Shown here: positions 23,662-32,711 of the stretch, in pieces
How positions within the stretch are numbered: the first letter of the stretch is position 1
Layout of the letters: the number at the start of each line of letters is the position of its first letter
Source: an uncultured Ruminococcus sp.
Lineage (GTDB): Bacteria > Bacillota > Clostridia > Oscillospirales > CAG-272
Assembly (NCBI GenBank): GCA_902778145.1
Contig: CACYWW010000020.1
Span: 1 to 33,805 of the forward strand
DNA length: 33,805 nucleotides
Direction: 5' to 3'
Translations under genes and position numbers: made by a program
The notes under the pieces: model-generated
The model's database searches: none
Told to the model about the DNA's origin: nothing
What the model saw: only the letters and a program-made list of their open reading frames with translations

Positions 23662-25368
23662 ATGAAATCACTTAAGAAAAAGATCGCGGCGGCGGTATAC
23701 AAGGGGATAACGTCTATCGCACCCGATCCGGGCGTAACCGAAGAAGAAATAATATCATATCTGGCGTACCCTCCCGACGGCGGGATGGGAGACATCGCGC
23801 TCCCTTGCTTCAGATTTGCAAAGACTCTGAAGGCGCCTCCTCCGGTGATAGCTTCAAAGCTTGCGGCTGACTTTTCGTGCGAGGGCATAGCCTCCGCGGA
23901 GGCGACCGGCGGTTATCTCAATCTGAGAATAGACCGCTCCGTTTTCGCGAAAAAGATCACGGACGAGATTGTGTCGGGGGATAAGGTCTACGGCAGCTCG
24001 GATATCGGAGGGGGCAAGACCGTCGTTCTCGACTATTCGTCGCCGAACGTCGCAAAGCCGTTCCATATCGGCCATCTCGGTACGACCGTGATCGGTCATT
24101 CGCTTAAAAAAATGCATGAGTTCGCCGGATACAAATGTATCGGCGTGAACCATCTGGGAGACTGGGGAACTCAGTTCGGCAAGCTGACCGTCGCCTACCG
24201 CAAATGGGGCTCAAGGCAGGCTGTCGAGGAAAAAGGGATAGACGAGCTCGTTGCCCTTTACGTCAGATTCCACGAGGAGGCGGATAAGGATCCCGCGCTC
24301 AATGACGAGGCGCGCGCGGCGTTCACCGCGCTCGAACACGGCGATCCTGAAATAACGGAGCTGTGGCGCTGGTTCATCGAGATCAGCATAAAAGAATATA
24401 AGAAAACGTATAAACAGCTCGATATAGAGTTCGATTACTATACGGGCGAGAGCTTCTATACGGATAAGATGCCGGCGGTCGTGCAGGAGCTGAAAGACAA
24501 GCAGCTTCTTACGATAGACGACGGGGCGTCGATCGTGGATCTTGAAAAATACGGGATGCCTCCGTGCCTGATCCTCAAGCGCGACGGCTCCACGCTTTAT
24601 CCGACGCGCGACATAGCCGCGGCTATTTACAGGAAAGAGACGTTCGATTTTGAAAAATGCATCTACGTCACATCCGCGGGTCAGTCGCTGCATTTCGCGC
24701 AGTGGTTCAAGGTGCTGGAGCTCATGGGCAGAGACTGGTATAACCGGCTCGTCCACGTGCCCTACGGCACCGTCTCGCTCAACGGAGAAAAGCTCGCCAC
24801 ACGTACGGGCAACGTGGTGCTTCTGAAGGATCTGTTCGCCGAGGCGATAGAAAAAGCCGCGGCGATCATGGCGGAGAAGAATCCCGAGCTCGCCGGACGT
24901 GAGGACGTCGCCGAATCGGTGGGTATCGGAGCGGTGGTATTCTACTACCTGTCCGCCAACCGCATGCGCGATATAAACTTTGTGCTTGAGGACGCGCTCA
25001 ACTTCGACGGGAACACGGGTCCTTACGCCCAGTACACGTACGCGCGTACGTGCCAGATACTGAACAGAGCCGGCGACTTCAAAGCCGACGCGTTCGATCT
25101 GAACGACGACGAGTTCGCGCTCTGCAAAACGCTCTCGCTTTTCCCGGAGACGTTCGATCAGGCTCTTGCCGAATATGAACCGTCGATAATAACGCGCTAC
25201 GTGCTCGATCTGTGCGCGGCGTTCAACCGCTTCTACCACAACTGTCCGGTGCTCACTGCAGGGACCGAAAGCCTTAAGGCTCAGCGTCTCGCGCTCACCG
25301 CAGCCACGAATAAGGTACTCGCCGCCGCGCTCGAGCTGATCTGCGTGCGGCACCCCGAAAAGATATGA
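23662..25368 (+). CDS. argS: arginyl-tRNA synthetase
   Basis: 568 residues, full-length class I synthetase. An N-terminal Add domain spans about 1-110. The HIGH motif is residues 135-138 (FHIGHLGTT), preceded by DYSSPNVAKP. The KMSKS-equivalent is KLATR from Lys377, and a DALR anticodon-binding domain ends the protein (about 450-568). It charges tRNA-Arg with arginine in the cytoplasm. AGGGCAGG precedes the ATG. It is the first gene of a seven-gene rightward run. Confidence 0.97.
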   Translation: MKSLKKKIAAAVYKGITSIAPDPGVTEEEIISYLAYPPDGGMGDIALPCFRFAKTLKAPPPVIASKLAADFSCEGIASAEATGGYLNLRIDRSVFAKKITDEIVSGDKVYGSSDIGGGKTVVLDYSSPNVAKPFHIGHLGTTVIGHSLKKMHEFAGYKCIGVNHLGDWGTQFGKLTVAYRKWGSRQAVEEKGIDELVALYVRFHEEADKDPALNDEARAAFTALEHGDPEITELWRWFIEISIKEYKKTYKQLDIEFDYYTGESFYTDKMPAVVQELKDKQLLTIDDGASIVDLEKYGMPPCLILKRDGSTLYPTRDIAAAIYRKETFDFEKCIYVTSAGQSLHFAQWFKVLELMGRDWYNRLVHVPYGTVSLNGEKLATRTGNVVLLKDLFAEAIEKAAAIMAEKNPELAGREDVAESVGIGAVVFYYLSANRMRDINFVLEDALNFDGNTGPYAQYTYARTCQILNRAGDFKADAFDLNDDEFALCKTLSLFPETFDQALAEYEPSIITRYVLDLCAAFNRFYHNCPVLTAGTESLKAQRLALTAATNKVLAAALELICVRHPEKI

Positions 25369-25386
25369 TCAAAGGAGAATAATAAC

Positions 25387-26115
25387 ATGTCAGGACACAG
25401 CAAATGGAAAAATATAATGCATAAAAAAGAGAAGACCGACGCCGCGAGAGCAAAGGTCTTCACGAAGATAGGCAAGGAAATGGCGATCGCCGTAAGAGAA
25501 GGCGGACCCGATCCCGTATCGAACAGCAAGCTGCGCGACCTCATCGCAAAGGCGAAGGCGAACAACGTCCCGAACGACAACATCGACAGGATCATAAAGA
25601 AGGCGTCCGGCGCAGACAGCGTCGCCTACGAAAAGGTCACATACGAGGGCTACGGAATGGGCGGCGTCGCCGTCATAGTCGAGGCCATGACCGACAACAG
25701 GAACCGCACCGGCGGCGACATCCGTCACTACTTCGATAAATTCGGCGGCAACATGGGCTCTACCGGCTGCGTTTCGTATCTGTTCACCGACAAGGGTACG
25801 ATAATCATAGAAAACGACGGCAAGCTCAACGAGGACGCCGTCATGGAAGACGCGCTTGAGGCCGGAGCAGAGGATTTCGACGCGACGGATGAGGCGTTCG
25901 AGATAACCACCGCGCCCGACGATCTTGACGCGGTCACCGCGGCTCTCACCGCAAAGGGATATACGATCGTTTCCTCCGAGCAGGAGAAGATCCCGTCCAT
26001 GTACGTAACGCTTACGGATGAGGAGCAGATAAAGAAAATGGGACTGCTTCTCGAAAAGCTCGACGAAAACGACGACGTCACGGACGTCTGGCATAACTGG
26101 GAAAACGAGGAATGA
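25387..26115 (+). CDS. yebC: YebC/PmpR-family protein (TACO1-type translation factor)
   Basis: 242 residues. The diagnostic start MSGHSKWKNIMHKKEKTDA is followed by the three-domain YebC pattern with NNVPNDNIDRIIKKASG and GYGMGGVAVIVEAMTDN. The family was first described as transcriptional regulators, and more recent work links members to relief of ribosome stalling. It is cytoplasmic. AAAGGAG lies just before the ATG, 18 bases after argS. Both possible roles are general housekeeping and say nothing about the neighbouring sugar genes. Confidence 0.95.
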   Translation: MSGHSKWKNIMHKKEKTDAARAKVFTKIGKEMAIAVREGGPDPVSNSKLRDLIAKAKANNVPNDNIDRIIKKASGADSVAYEKVTYEGYGMGGVAVIVEAMTDNRNRTGGDIRHYFDKFGGNMGSTGCVSYLFTDKGTIIIENDGKLNEDAVMEDALEAGAEDFDATDEAFEITTAPDDLDAVTAALTAKGYTIVSSEQEKIPSMYVTLTDEEQIKKMGLLLEKLDENDDVTDVWHNWENEE

Positions 26116-26144
26116 TCCGCATTCCCGAAAGGAAGTAAATTCAT

Positions 26145-28283
26145 ATGGATCTTATATGGCTTTCGCCTCTCGGAGCCCTGATCGCTCTTCTGTTCGCCGC
26201 GTATAACGCATACAGAGTCAAAAAAGCCGATCCCGGCAGCGAGCGCGTAAGAGCGATCTCGGATACGATAAAGCAGGGCGCAAACGCTTATCTGAAAAGG
26301 CAGTACAAAACAGTCGGCGTGTTTTTCGCCGCGGTGTTCGCGTTCCTTCTCGCGCTCGCGTTCGTCAAGCCTGACGGACCTGAGGGAGAGGGGCTTATAA
26401 ACATCTTCACGCCGTTTGCGTTTCTGACGGGCGGACTGTTTTCCGGACTTTCCGGATTTCTCGGAATGAAAATAGCGACGTCCGCGAACGGCAGGACCGC
26501 AACCGCGGCCGAAAAGGGGCTGAACAAGGGTCTTCGCGTCGCGTTTTCGGCGGGCTCCGTCATGGGCTTTGTCGTCGTCGGTCTCGGGCTTCTCGATACG
26601 TCGCTCTGGTTCATACTCCTGAAATTCGTATTCAGACTTTCCCCGGCTGAGCTTTCAGCCGCGATGATCACGTTCGGGATCGGCGCGTCTACGATGGCGC
26701 TGTTCGCGCGCGTCGGCGGCGGTATATTCACGAAAGCCGCGGACGTCGGCGCCGATCTTGTCGGCAAGGTAGAGGTCGGGATACCGGAGGATGACCCGAG
26801 AAATCCCGCCACCATCGCGGACAACGTCGGCGATAACGTCGGAGACGTCGCCGGTATGGGAGCCGACCTTTATGAATCTTACGTCGGATCGATCATATCA
26901 GCCGTTGCGCTCGCTTTCGGAGCATTCGGGATACCGCAGGAAGGCGCGTCTGTCGACAGCAGGATCGTCTTCAACCGGATGATGCTCCCGCTCGTCCTCG
27001 CCGTCATCGGCGTCGTGTGCTCCGTGATCGGAACGTTCTTTGTCCGCTGCGGTGAGAGCACCGATCAGAAAAAGCTTCTCGGCTCACTGCGCCGCGGAAC
27101 GTACGTTGCCGCCGCGCTGTTCGCCGCCGGAGCGTTCCCGGCAGTCTATTTCATCCTCGGTAAGGAAGGGCTCGGCATTTACGGCGCCGTGATCTCCGGA
27201 CTTGTCGCGGGAGTCCTGATAGGATATTTTACCGAATACTTCACGTCTGATACGTACAAACCGACAAAGAAGCTTGCCTCGTCGTCAGAGACCGGCTCCG
27301 CCACGATAATAATCAGCGGTCTGTCGCTCGGTATGCGCAGCGTAATAGCGCCGGTAATCATTATCGGCGTCTCGATACTCGCTTCGTTCATGATCTCGGG
27401 CGGCGATCTGGCTCACCCCGAAAAGGGTCTGTTCGGTATCGCGATATCCGCGGTCGGCATGCTGTCGACGCTCGGCATAACGCTTGCGACCGACGCGTAC
27501 GGCCCCGTTGCCGACAACGCCGGAGGCATCGCGCAGATGGCGGGCATGGATGAACACGTGCGCGAGCGCACGGACGCGCTCGATTCTCTCGGAAATACGA
27601 CGGCGGCGACCGGAAAGGGCTTTGCGATAGGCTCGGCGGCGCTCACGTCGCTTTCGCTGATCGTTGCTTTCAAGCAGAGAGTAGAGATGTTCCACAGCGA
27701 AAACTTCGCTTTCAGAATAGAGACGACGAATCCGATAACGCTCGTCGGCATAATCCTCGGCGCGATGCTTCCGTTCGTGTTCGCGGCGATGACGATCGAC
27801 TCTGTTGGCGTCGCGGCGCAGAGCATCATAGGCGAGGTCCACAGACAGTTCCGCGAGATCGCCGGGATCCTTGAAAGAAAGGCGAAGCCGGAATACGCGA
27901 AATGTATCGATATCTGCACGAGAAGCTCGCTCCGTCAGATGATAGCGCCGTCGCTGTTCGCCGTCATATCGCCCGTTCTTATCGGACTTCTGCTCGGACC
28001 GAACGGGATCATCGGCATGCTTTGCGGCGCGACCGTTACCGGTTTCATGCTCGCCGTGTTCATGTCCAACTCCGGCGGAGCCTGGGACAACGCGAAAAAG
28101 TATATCGAAAGCGGCAACCACGGCGGAAAAGGCAGTGATCAGCACAAAGCGGCGGTCGTTGGCGATACGGTCGGCGACCCGCTCAAGGATACGAGCGGCC
28201 CCGCCATCAACATCCTGATCAAGCTTATTTCCATCGTATCGATCGTTTTCGCGTATATCATAATGAACTACCATCTGTTATGA
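26145..28283 (+). CDS. hppA: membrane-bound ion-translocating pyrophosphatase
   Basis: 712 residues with about 16 membrane segments. The substrate-binding signatures EVGIPEDDPRNPATIADN, NVGDNVGDVAGMGADL and TDAYGPVADNAGG are intact, as is the C-terminal SGGAWDNAKKYIE / DTVGDPLKDTSGP. It couples pyrophosphate hydrolysis to export of H+ or Na+. In GNTTAATGKG (from Gly483) the residues Ala487 and Gly490 are those of the K+-dependent subfamily. Na+ and H+ pumping cannot be separated with confidence by eye. It follows yebC by 29 bases with AGGAAG as binding site, and its stop overlaps murQ. Confidence 0.96.
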   Translation: MDLIWLSPLGALIALLFAAYNAYRVKKADPGSERVRAISDTIKQGANAYLKRQYKTVGVFFAAVFAFLLALAFVKPDGPEGEGLINIFTPFAFLTGGLFSGLSGFLGMKIATSANGRTATAAEKGLNKGLRVAFSAGSVMGFVVVGLGLLDTSLWFILLKFVFRLSPAELSAAMITFGIGASTMALFARVGGGIFTKAADVGADLVGKVEVGIPEDDPRNPATIADNVGDNVGDVAGMGADLYESYVGSIISAVALAFGAFGIPQEGASVDSRIVFNRMMLPLVLAVIGVVCSVIGTFFVRCGESTDQKKLLGSLRRGTYVAAALFAAGAFPAVYFILGKEGLGIYGAVISGLVAGVLIGYFTEYFTSDTYKPTKKLASSSETGSATIIISGLSLGMRSVIAPVIIIGVSILASFMISGGDLAHPEKGLFGIAISAVGMLSTLGITLATDAYGPVADNAGGIAQMAGMDEHVRERTDALDSLGNTTAATGKGFAIGSAALTSLSLIVAFKQRVEMFHSENFAFRIETTNPITLVGIILGAMLPFVFAAMTIDSVGVAAQSIIGEVHRQFREIAGILERKAKPEYAKCIDICTRSSLRQMIAPSLFAVISPVLIGLLLGPNGIIGMLCGATVTGFMLAVFMSNSGGAWDNAKKYIESGNHGGKGSDQHKAAVVGDTVGDPLKDTSGPAINILIKLISIVSIVFAYIIMNYHLL

Positions 28284-29104
28284 TCGAGACAAATAAGATA
28301 AACACTGAAAAAAGAAATCCGAATACAACGCATATCGACTCGCTTCCCACGCTTGAAATGGTCTGTTTGATGCACAGGGAGAGCAAAAGGGCGTTCGACG
28401 CGGTGGACGAGATACTGCCCGCCGTCGCACAAGCCGTGGACAGGATAGCGGACGCCTTTTCCCGCGGAGGGCATCTGTATTATGTCGGAGCCGGCACGAG
28501 CGGAAGGCTGGGCGTGCTCGACGCGAGCGAATGTCCGCCGACCTTCGGCGTGGACGACGACCTGGTCGTCGGTATAATCGCCGGCGGCGACCGTGCGCTC
28601 CGCAAAAGCTCGGAGGGCGCGGAGGACAGCTACGAGGCGGGATTTGACGAGATAATCCGCCGCTCGCCCGGTGAAAACGACGTTCTCGTCGGCATCGCCG
28701 CAAGCGGAAGGACCCCGTACGTGCTCGGCGCCATGACGGCGGCAAAGCAGTGCGGCGCGACGGTCTGTTCCATCAGCTCGACTCCGGGCTCACCGGTAGA
28801 TCAGCTGGCTGATATAAGACTTTCCGCGGATACGGGACCCGAGGTCGTCACCGGATCTACGAGGCTGAAAAGCGGTACGGCACAGAAGCTGATACTCAAC
28901 ATGCTCTCGACCTGCGCGATGATAAAGACCGGCAGGGTGTATGAGAACCTGATGATCTGCGTCAGACCGACGAACGATAAGCTGAAGGCGCGCTGCGCGA
29001 ACATCACGGCGGAAATACTCGGTATCGGACCGGATGAAGCGTACGCGATACTTGAAAAGAACGGTTTCGATATCAGAAAAGTGATCGATATCTATAAAAA
29101 ATAA
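28280..29104 (+). CDS. murQ: N-acetylmuramic acid 6-phosphate etherase
   Basis: 274 residues, about 25 shorter than many homologues. The SIS domain contains YYVGAGTSGRLGVLDASECPPTFG with the conserved Glu, and then SSEGAEDS with the second catalytic-type Glu. GIAASGRTPYVLGAM and STRLKSGTAQKLILNM follow. MurQ cleaves the D-lactyl ether of MurNAc-6-phosphate to GlcNAc-6-phosphate and lactate, recycling cell wall. The ATG overlaps the hppA stop as ATGA. No PTS transporter or kinase for MurNAc is in the window. Confidence 0.95.
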   Translation: MIETNKINTEKRNPNTTHIDSLPTLEMVCLMHRESKRAFDAVDEILPAVAQAVDRIADAFSRGGHLYYVGAGTSGRLGVLDASECPPTFGVDDDLVVGIIAGGDRALRKSSEGAEDSYEAGFDEIIRRSPGENDVLVGIAASGRTPYVLGAMTAAKQCGATVCSISSTPGSPVDQLADIRLSADTGPEVVTGSTRLKSGTAQKLILNMLSTCAMIKTGRVYENLMICVRPTNDKLKARCANITAEILGIGPDEAYAILEKNGFDIRKVIDIYKK

Positions 29105-29127
29105 GGCGCTTGCAGGGAGGTGATATT

Positions 29128-30771
29128 ATGAAAGATGAAAACAACGGAATTTTCGATGAATTCGATTTCATGTATCGCCATAAACAGATCCTGAAGGAAA
29201 AAGAAGAGCAGCGTCTTAAGCGTGAACGGGAAGAAAAAGAAGCTGCCGAGGCCGCCGCAAAGGCTGCCGCGGCTTCTTTGACTCCGGATAAAAAAGAGCC
29301 GGAGATAAAAAAGCCCGTAAAGAAAAAGAAAAAGCCGGCGGAAAAACGGCCTGTACAAAAGAAGACAGCGGAGAAGAAGGAAGAGAAGAAGGTCCACCCG
29401 AAATACGGCAAGCCTTATAAAAACGACAAAGACGAAAACAGAAAACGCGTCTCCACGGAAAAGCGCAGAAAAATTGATCTGCGATTTAAAAAAGAAAAGA
29501 AACAGGTCGACGAAGAGCGCGAAAAGCGTACCCGTGCCGAACGCAGAGCGAGGCTTCGCACCGTTATGACGCGTGCGATCGTTTATCTTCTGATATCCGC
29601 CGCTGTCGCCGCGGCGCTGTTCGGCATCAGCTTCGGCGCATTCAGATTTCTGATCGGATACCGCAAGAAAACGCCGCATCTGAATATATCATACCAGGTT
29701 GGCCTCGCATCCGATATGCAGAAGGTGCCTTATGAAACGCTGATCCGAAACGGCAGCGTTTATGTATGCGGCAACGATATCGTCAATCTCTGCGGCTTTA
29801 CAGTCACAGGGTCGGAGGATGAGATCAAGTATATATCGCCTGACGACGGCAACGACACGGCGCTGTTCTATGTCGGAACGAACCGCGCCGTTATAAACAA
29901 AAACGACGTAAGGCTCGATTCACCGACGTTTTCCGAGGACGGAAAGCTCTATATCCCGATGAGCTTTTTCTCATCGTACGCAACGGGGCTCGTGTGCGAA
30001 TACACGCCGGAGAACGGCAAAAACAGAGCCGTTGTAAAGGTATACAAAAACATAACGAACGAATATGACCATAAGATCAGCGGCAGCGCGGCGATATACG
30101 AGCCGGTCACCTTCAGACTCAAGGCGCCCGTCGTCATGGCTCAGATAGATGAAAGCGCTCTGGCGGATGAGATCGGCGAGGCGACGTACAAGGTCGACGT
30201 CTCGCAGTATCAGGACGCGATAAATCCGGAAAAGCTTTACGGATACATCAGCGTCATAAACGCGACGCACAGAGCGTCGGGAACGCTTGAATACGACGAT
30301 CTCGTCAGGACCTGCATCCAGGCTGAATCCGTGGAGGAGCCGATAATGATGAGGCGGATCGCGGCGCGTGCGCTCGAGGCGATGTTCCTTGAGATCCGCG
30401 GCGTCGAGGACCTGACAAAATTTAACGTTTACAGCGGTTATAATACGTTCGAATCATCGAAAGCAAAGGATCCGTCGCTTGACGAAAGCCTGCTCGGATT
30501 GTCGGTCGAGGTATCTTTCGGCAGTGACGATGACGGATTCGAGGACAGCCGGACGTATAAATGGTTCCTCAACAACTCATATAAATACGGATTTATAATC
30601 AGATATCCAAAGGGAAAGTCAGACTACACCGGCGTCGGCTTCCGTCCGCGTATACTGCGATATGTCGGAAGATACGTTGCGACTAAGATGCACGATGAAG
30701 GACTCTGCCTTGAGGAATTCATTGAAAAATACAATCTTGAACGTGTGCTTCTTATACAAAAAGAGGGATGA
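29128..30771 (+). CDS. membrane-anchored VanY-like (M15B) protein lacking catalytic residues
   Basis: 547 residues; the ATG at 29128 follows GGGAGGTG. Residues about 1-145 are a highly charged Lys/Glu/Arg-rich cytoplasmic region with probable coiled coil. One membrane segment follows near 150-175 (AIVYLLISAAVAAALFGISF). Outside the membrane there is a copper-amine-oxidase-like domain (VNLCGFTVTGSEDEIKY … LYIPMSFFSSYATG). The last 200 residues align with D-Ala-D-Ala carboxypeptidase VanY: WFLNNSYKYGFIIRYPKGK and LRYVGRYVATKMHDEGLCLEEF. In the SxHxxGxAxD motif the ligands are Ser454 and Glu461 instead of His and Asp. In ExxH they are Arg506 and Ile509. It probably binds peptidoglycan without cutting it. 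It lies between murQ and a surface lipoprotein gene. Confidence 0.85.
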   Translation: MKDENNGIFDEFDFMYRHKQILKEKEEQRLKREREEKEAAEAAAKAAAASLTPDKKEPEIKKPVKKKKKPAEKRPVQKKTAEKKEEKKVHPKYGKPYKNDKDENRKRVSTEKRRKIDLRFKKEKKQVDEEREKRTRAERRARLRTVMTRAIVYLLISAAVAAALFGISFGAFRFLIGYRKKTPHLNISYQVGLASDMQKVPYETLIRNGSVYVCGNDIVNLCGFTVTGSEDEIKYISPDDGNDTALFYVGTNRAVINKNDVRLDSPTFSEDGKLYIPMSFFSSYATGLVCEYTPENGKNRAVVKVYKNITNEYDHKISGSAAIYEPVTFRLKAPVVMAQIDESALADEIGEATYKVDVSQYQDAINPEKLYGYISVINATHRASGTLEYDDLVRTCIQAESVEEPIMMRRIAARALEAMFLEIRGVEDLTKFNVYSGYNTFESSKAKDPSLDESLLGLSVEVSFGSDDDGFEDSRTYKWFLNNSYKYGFIIRYPKGKSDYTGVGFRPRILRYVGRYVATKMHDEGLCLEEFIEKYNLERVLLIQKEG

Positions 30772-30773
30772 TC

Positions 30774-32711
30774 ATGAAAAAAACACGCTTTATCAGATGT
30801 CTCAGCCTGTTCCTCACCGTCTCCGCGCTCGCCTCCTGTACGGGCAAGCCGGCGGTAACGGAGGAAGTCACTGGCGGTGATACGTCTGTCACTGGTGATA
30901 CGCAGACAGAGGAGGAAGCAAAAGTGCCGGATCTTAAGCTTATCAATAATTCGGTTCCTGTCTTCAGCATAACCGCCTCGGAAAAGGCGGCTGAAAAGTG
31001 CGCGACTGCCGTTTCGCGTTTTGAGGAAGGCCTTAAGGCGCGTTACGGATGCGGCGACTTTGACGGCGGTGACGTCAGGATCCTCTTCGAGATGACGGAC
31101 GGCGACCGGAACGACTGGAGCATAAAGGCTGACGGAAACAACGTCACCTTCAGCGCGGGCGGCAGCGTCGCGATGCTGGCGGCGGTCGAGCATTTTCTGC
31201 GCATATACACGTTCGGTACGGATATGACGCTCGCGGTGCCGTCGGATCTTTCCGACACTTACGTTTACGAAAGGGATAAGATCGACAATACGTCTCTTTT
31301 GTCGTATATCCCGAGCGAGAGCGTTAAGCTCACCAAAACGAATGAAAGCGGCAGTATTATGTCGCCCGAATGGATAGACAGTCTCATAATGGTCGAGCTC
31401 AGACCGCTCACTGCGTCGATCGGCGGAAAGCTCAGTCAGTCATACGATCTGCTCGATTTTTACGCTGAGATCGGAGTAAACTGCATCTGGCTCACGCCTA
31501 TATATGAGTACGGCCCCGGCGGCAACGGATACGGGAACACCGGCGTCCACAGGATCGGAGATAACCTCACCGGTACGCTTGATCAGGATTCCGGCTGGGC
31601 GGAGATGAAGAAATTCGTTGATCACGCTCATGAAAAGGGGATATATATCCTGTTCGACGTTATAACATGGGGAGTCATGAGGGGAACGGAGCTTACGAAG
31701 TCTCATCCCGAATGGTTTTCCGGCGAGGCGTGGGGAAACGACGCTTTCAACTGGAAAAACGCGGAGCTGCGTGAATGGTTTATCGAACGCTGCGTTGAAA
31801 ATATCATGAAGACCGGTGCCGACGGCTTCCGCTGTGACTGCGAACCGAACTACACCGGATACGATCTGTTCGGCGACGTGAGATCGAGGCTTGCCGAAAA
31901 GGGAAAATACATTATCATTATCTCCGAGGATGGCTCAGACCGCTCGCATACGTACGATTTCGAGCAGGATGGCGTGCTCTGGTACGCGAGAAAGGACCGC
32001 GGCGGTGTGTATACGGATCCGCTGGTCTGGTTTGTTGACAGCGATCTCGATATCGTCAAATCGGTACAGAAGGGGATCGGCCTCGGCAGCGCCGCGCTTC
32101 AAAGAGGCTCAAAAAGAGGCAGGGCAAAATACTACACGAACTGCATAACGAACCACGATTATCAGAAGAGGATCGTGCTCGGAAACAGGCTGAGGATAGG
32201 ATACGCCGCGATAACCGCGCCGTTCATACCGCTGTGGTATATGGGAGACGAATTCAACTGCAAATGGCAGCCTGCCGTTCAGTATGATATGACGGTGAAC
32301 TACGAGGACGCCGAGAGACCGGCCAACCTCCGCTTCCTTGAGGACGTCAAGCGGATGATAACCGTAAGACGTACGTATAAGGATATATTCGAATATTGGC
32401 CCGACGATCACAGAAAGTCAAATATCTGCGCGGTCGGAGTCGCGGAAAAGAACGGACTTATCGCCTACGCGAGATACGCGGACGGCAAAGCTGCGCTGAT
32501 CATCCCGAACAACAATGAAAAGCTCGCACCGTATCTTTCGTGTACCGTCCCGTTTGAGGAAGCGGGGATCGGCGGCTTTGAAAGCTACCGTGTGACGGAG
32601 CTCTGGAGCGGAGAGGAGCTCGGTGAATTTTCAAAGGAACAGATAGCGGAATTCAGGCTGTACGTTCCGTTCGAGAGCTTCGGAATGATACTCATAGAGG
32701 GGATAAGATGA
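30774..32711 (+). CDS. lipoprotein with divergent GH13 (alpha-amylase-type) barrel
   Basis: 645 residues. The leader ends in the lipobox LASC near residue 22, so the protein is membrane-anchored and external. Residues about 60-170 form a small alpha/beta domain (GGSVAMLAAVEHFLRIY) like those preceding some glycosidase barrels. The barrel starts at WIDSLIMVELRPLTASIGG. The three GH13 catalytic residues can be placed at Asp355 (GFRCDCEP), Glu385 (IIISEDG) and Asp462 (TNHD). The usual His of region I (DVVxNH) is absent; here it reads DVITWGV. A beta-domain closes the protein. GAGGG six bases before the ATG favours 30774 over 30768. The function is probably an extracellular alpha-glucan or related glycan hydrolase, but specificity is unclear. 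Its stop overlaps the next start. Confidence 0.82.
   Translation: MKKTRFIRCLSLFLTVSALASCTGKPAVTEEVTGGDTSVTGDTQTEEEAKVPDLKLINNSVPVFSITASEKAAEKCATAVSRFEEGLKARYGCGDFDGGDVRILFEMTDGDRNDWSIKADGNNVTFSAGGSVAMLAAVEHFLRIYTFGTDMTLAVPSDLSDTYVYERDKIDNTSLLSYIPSESVKLTKTNESGSIMSPEWIDSLIMVELRPLTASIGGKLSQSYDLLDFYAEIGVNCIWLTPIYEYGPGGNGYGNTGVHRIGDNLTGTLDQDSGWAEMKKFVDHAHEKGIYILFDVITWGVMRGTELTKSHPEWFSGEAWGNDAFNWKNAELREWFIERCVENIMKTGADGFRCDCEPNYTGYDLFGDVRSRLAEKGKYIIIISEDGSDRSHTYDFEQDGVLWYARKDRGGVYTDPLVWFVDSDLDIVKSVQKGIGLGSAALQRGSKRGRAKYYTNCITNHDYQKRIVLGNRLRIGYAAITAPFIPLWYMGDEFNCKWQPAVQYDMTVNYEDAERPANLRFLEDVKRMITVRRTYKDIFEYWPDDHRKSNICAVGVAEKNGLIAYARYADGKAALIIPNNNEKLAPYLSCTVPFEEAGIGGFESYRVTELWSGEELGEFSKEQIAEFRLYVPFESFGMILIEGIR

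Noticed and set aside
24211-25353. Long antisense open frame opposite argS, and similar ones opposite hppA (27285-28274) and the GH78 genes (12470-13522, 21037-21978)
   Set aside because: Their proteins are rich in Arg, His and Val without domain signals, and they mirror well-supported genes. They follow from the high GC content at third codon positions.
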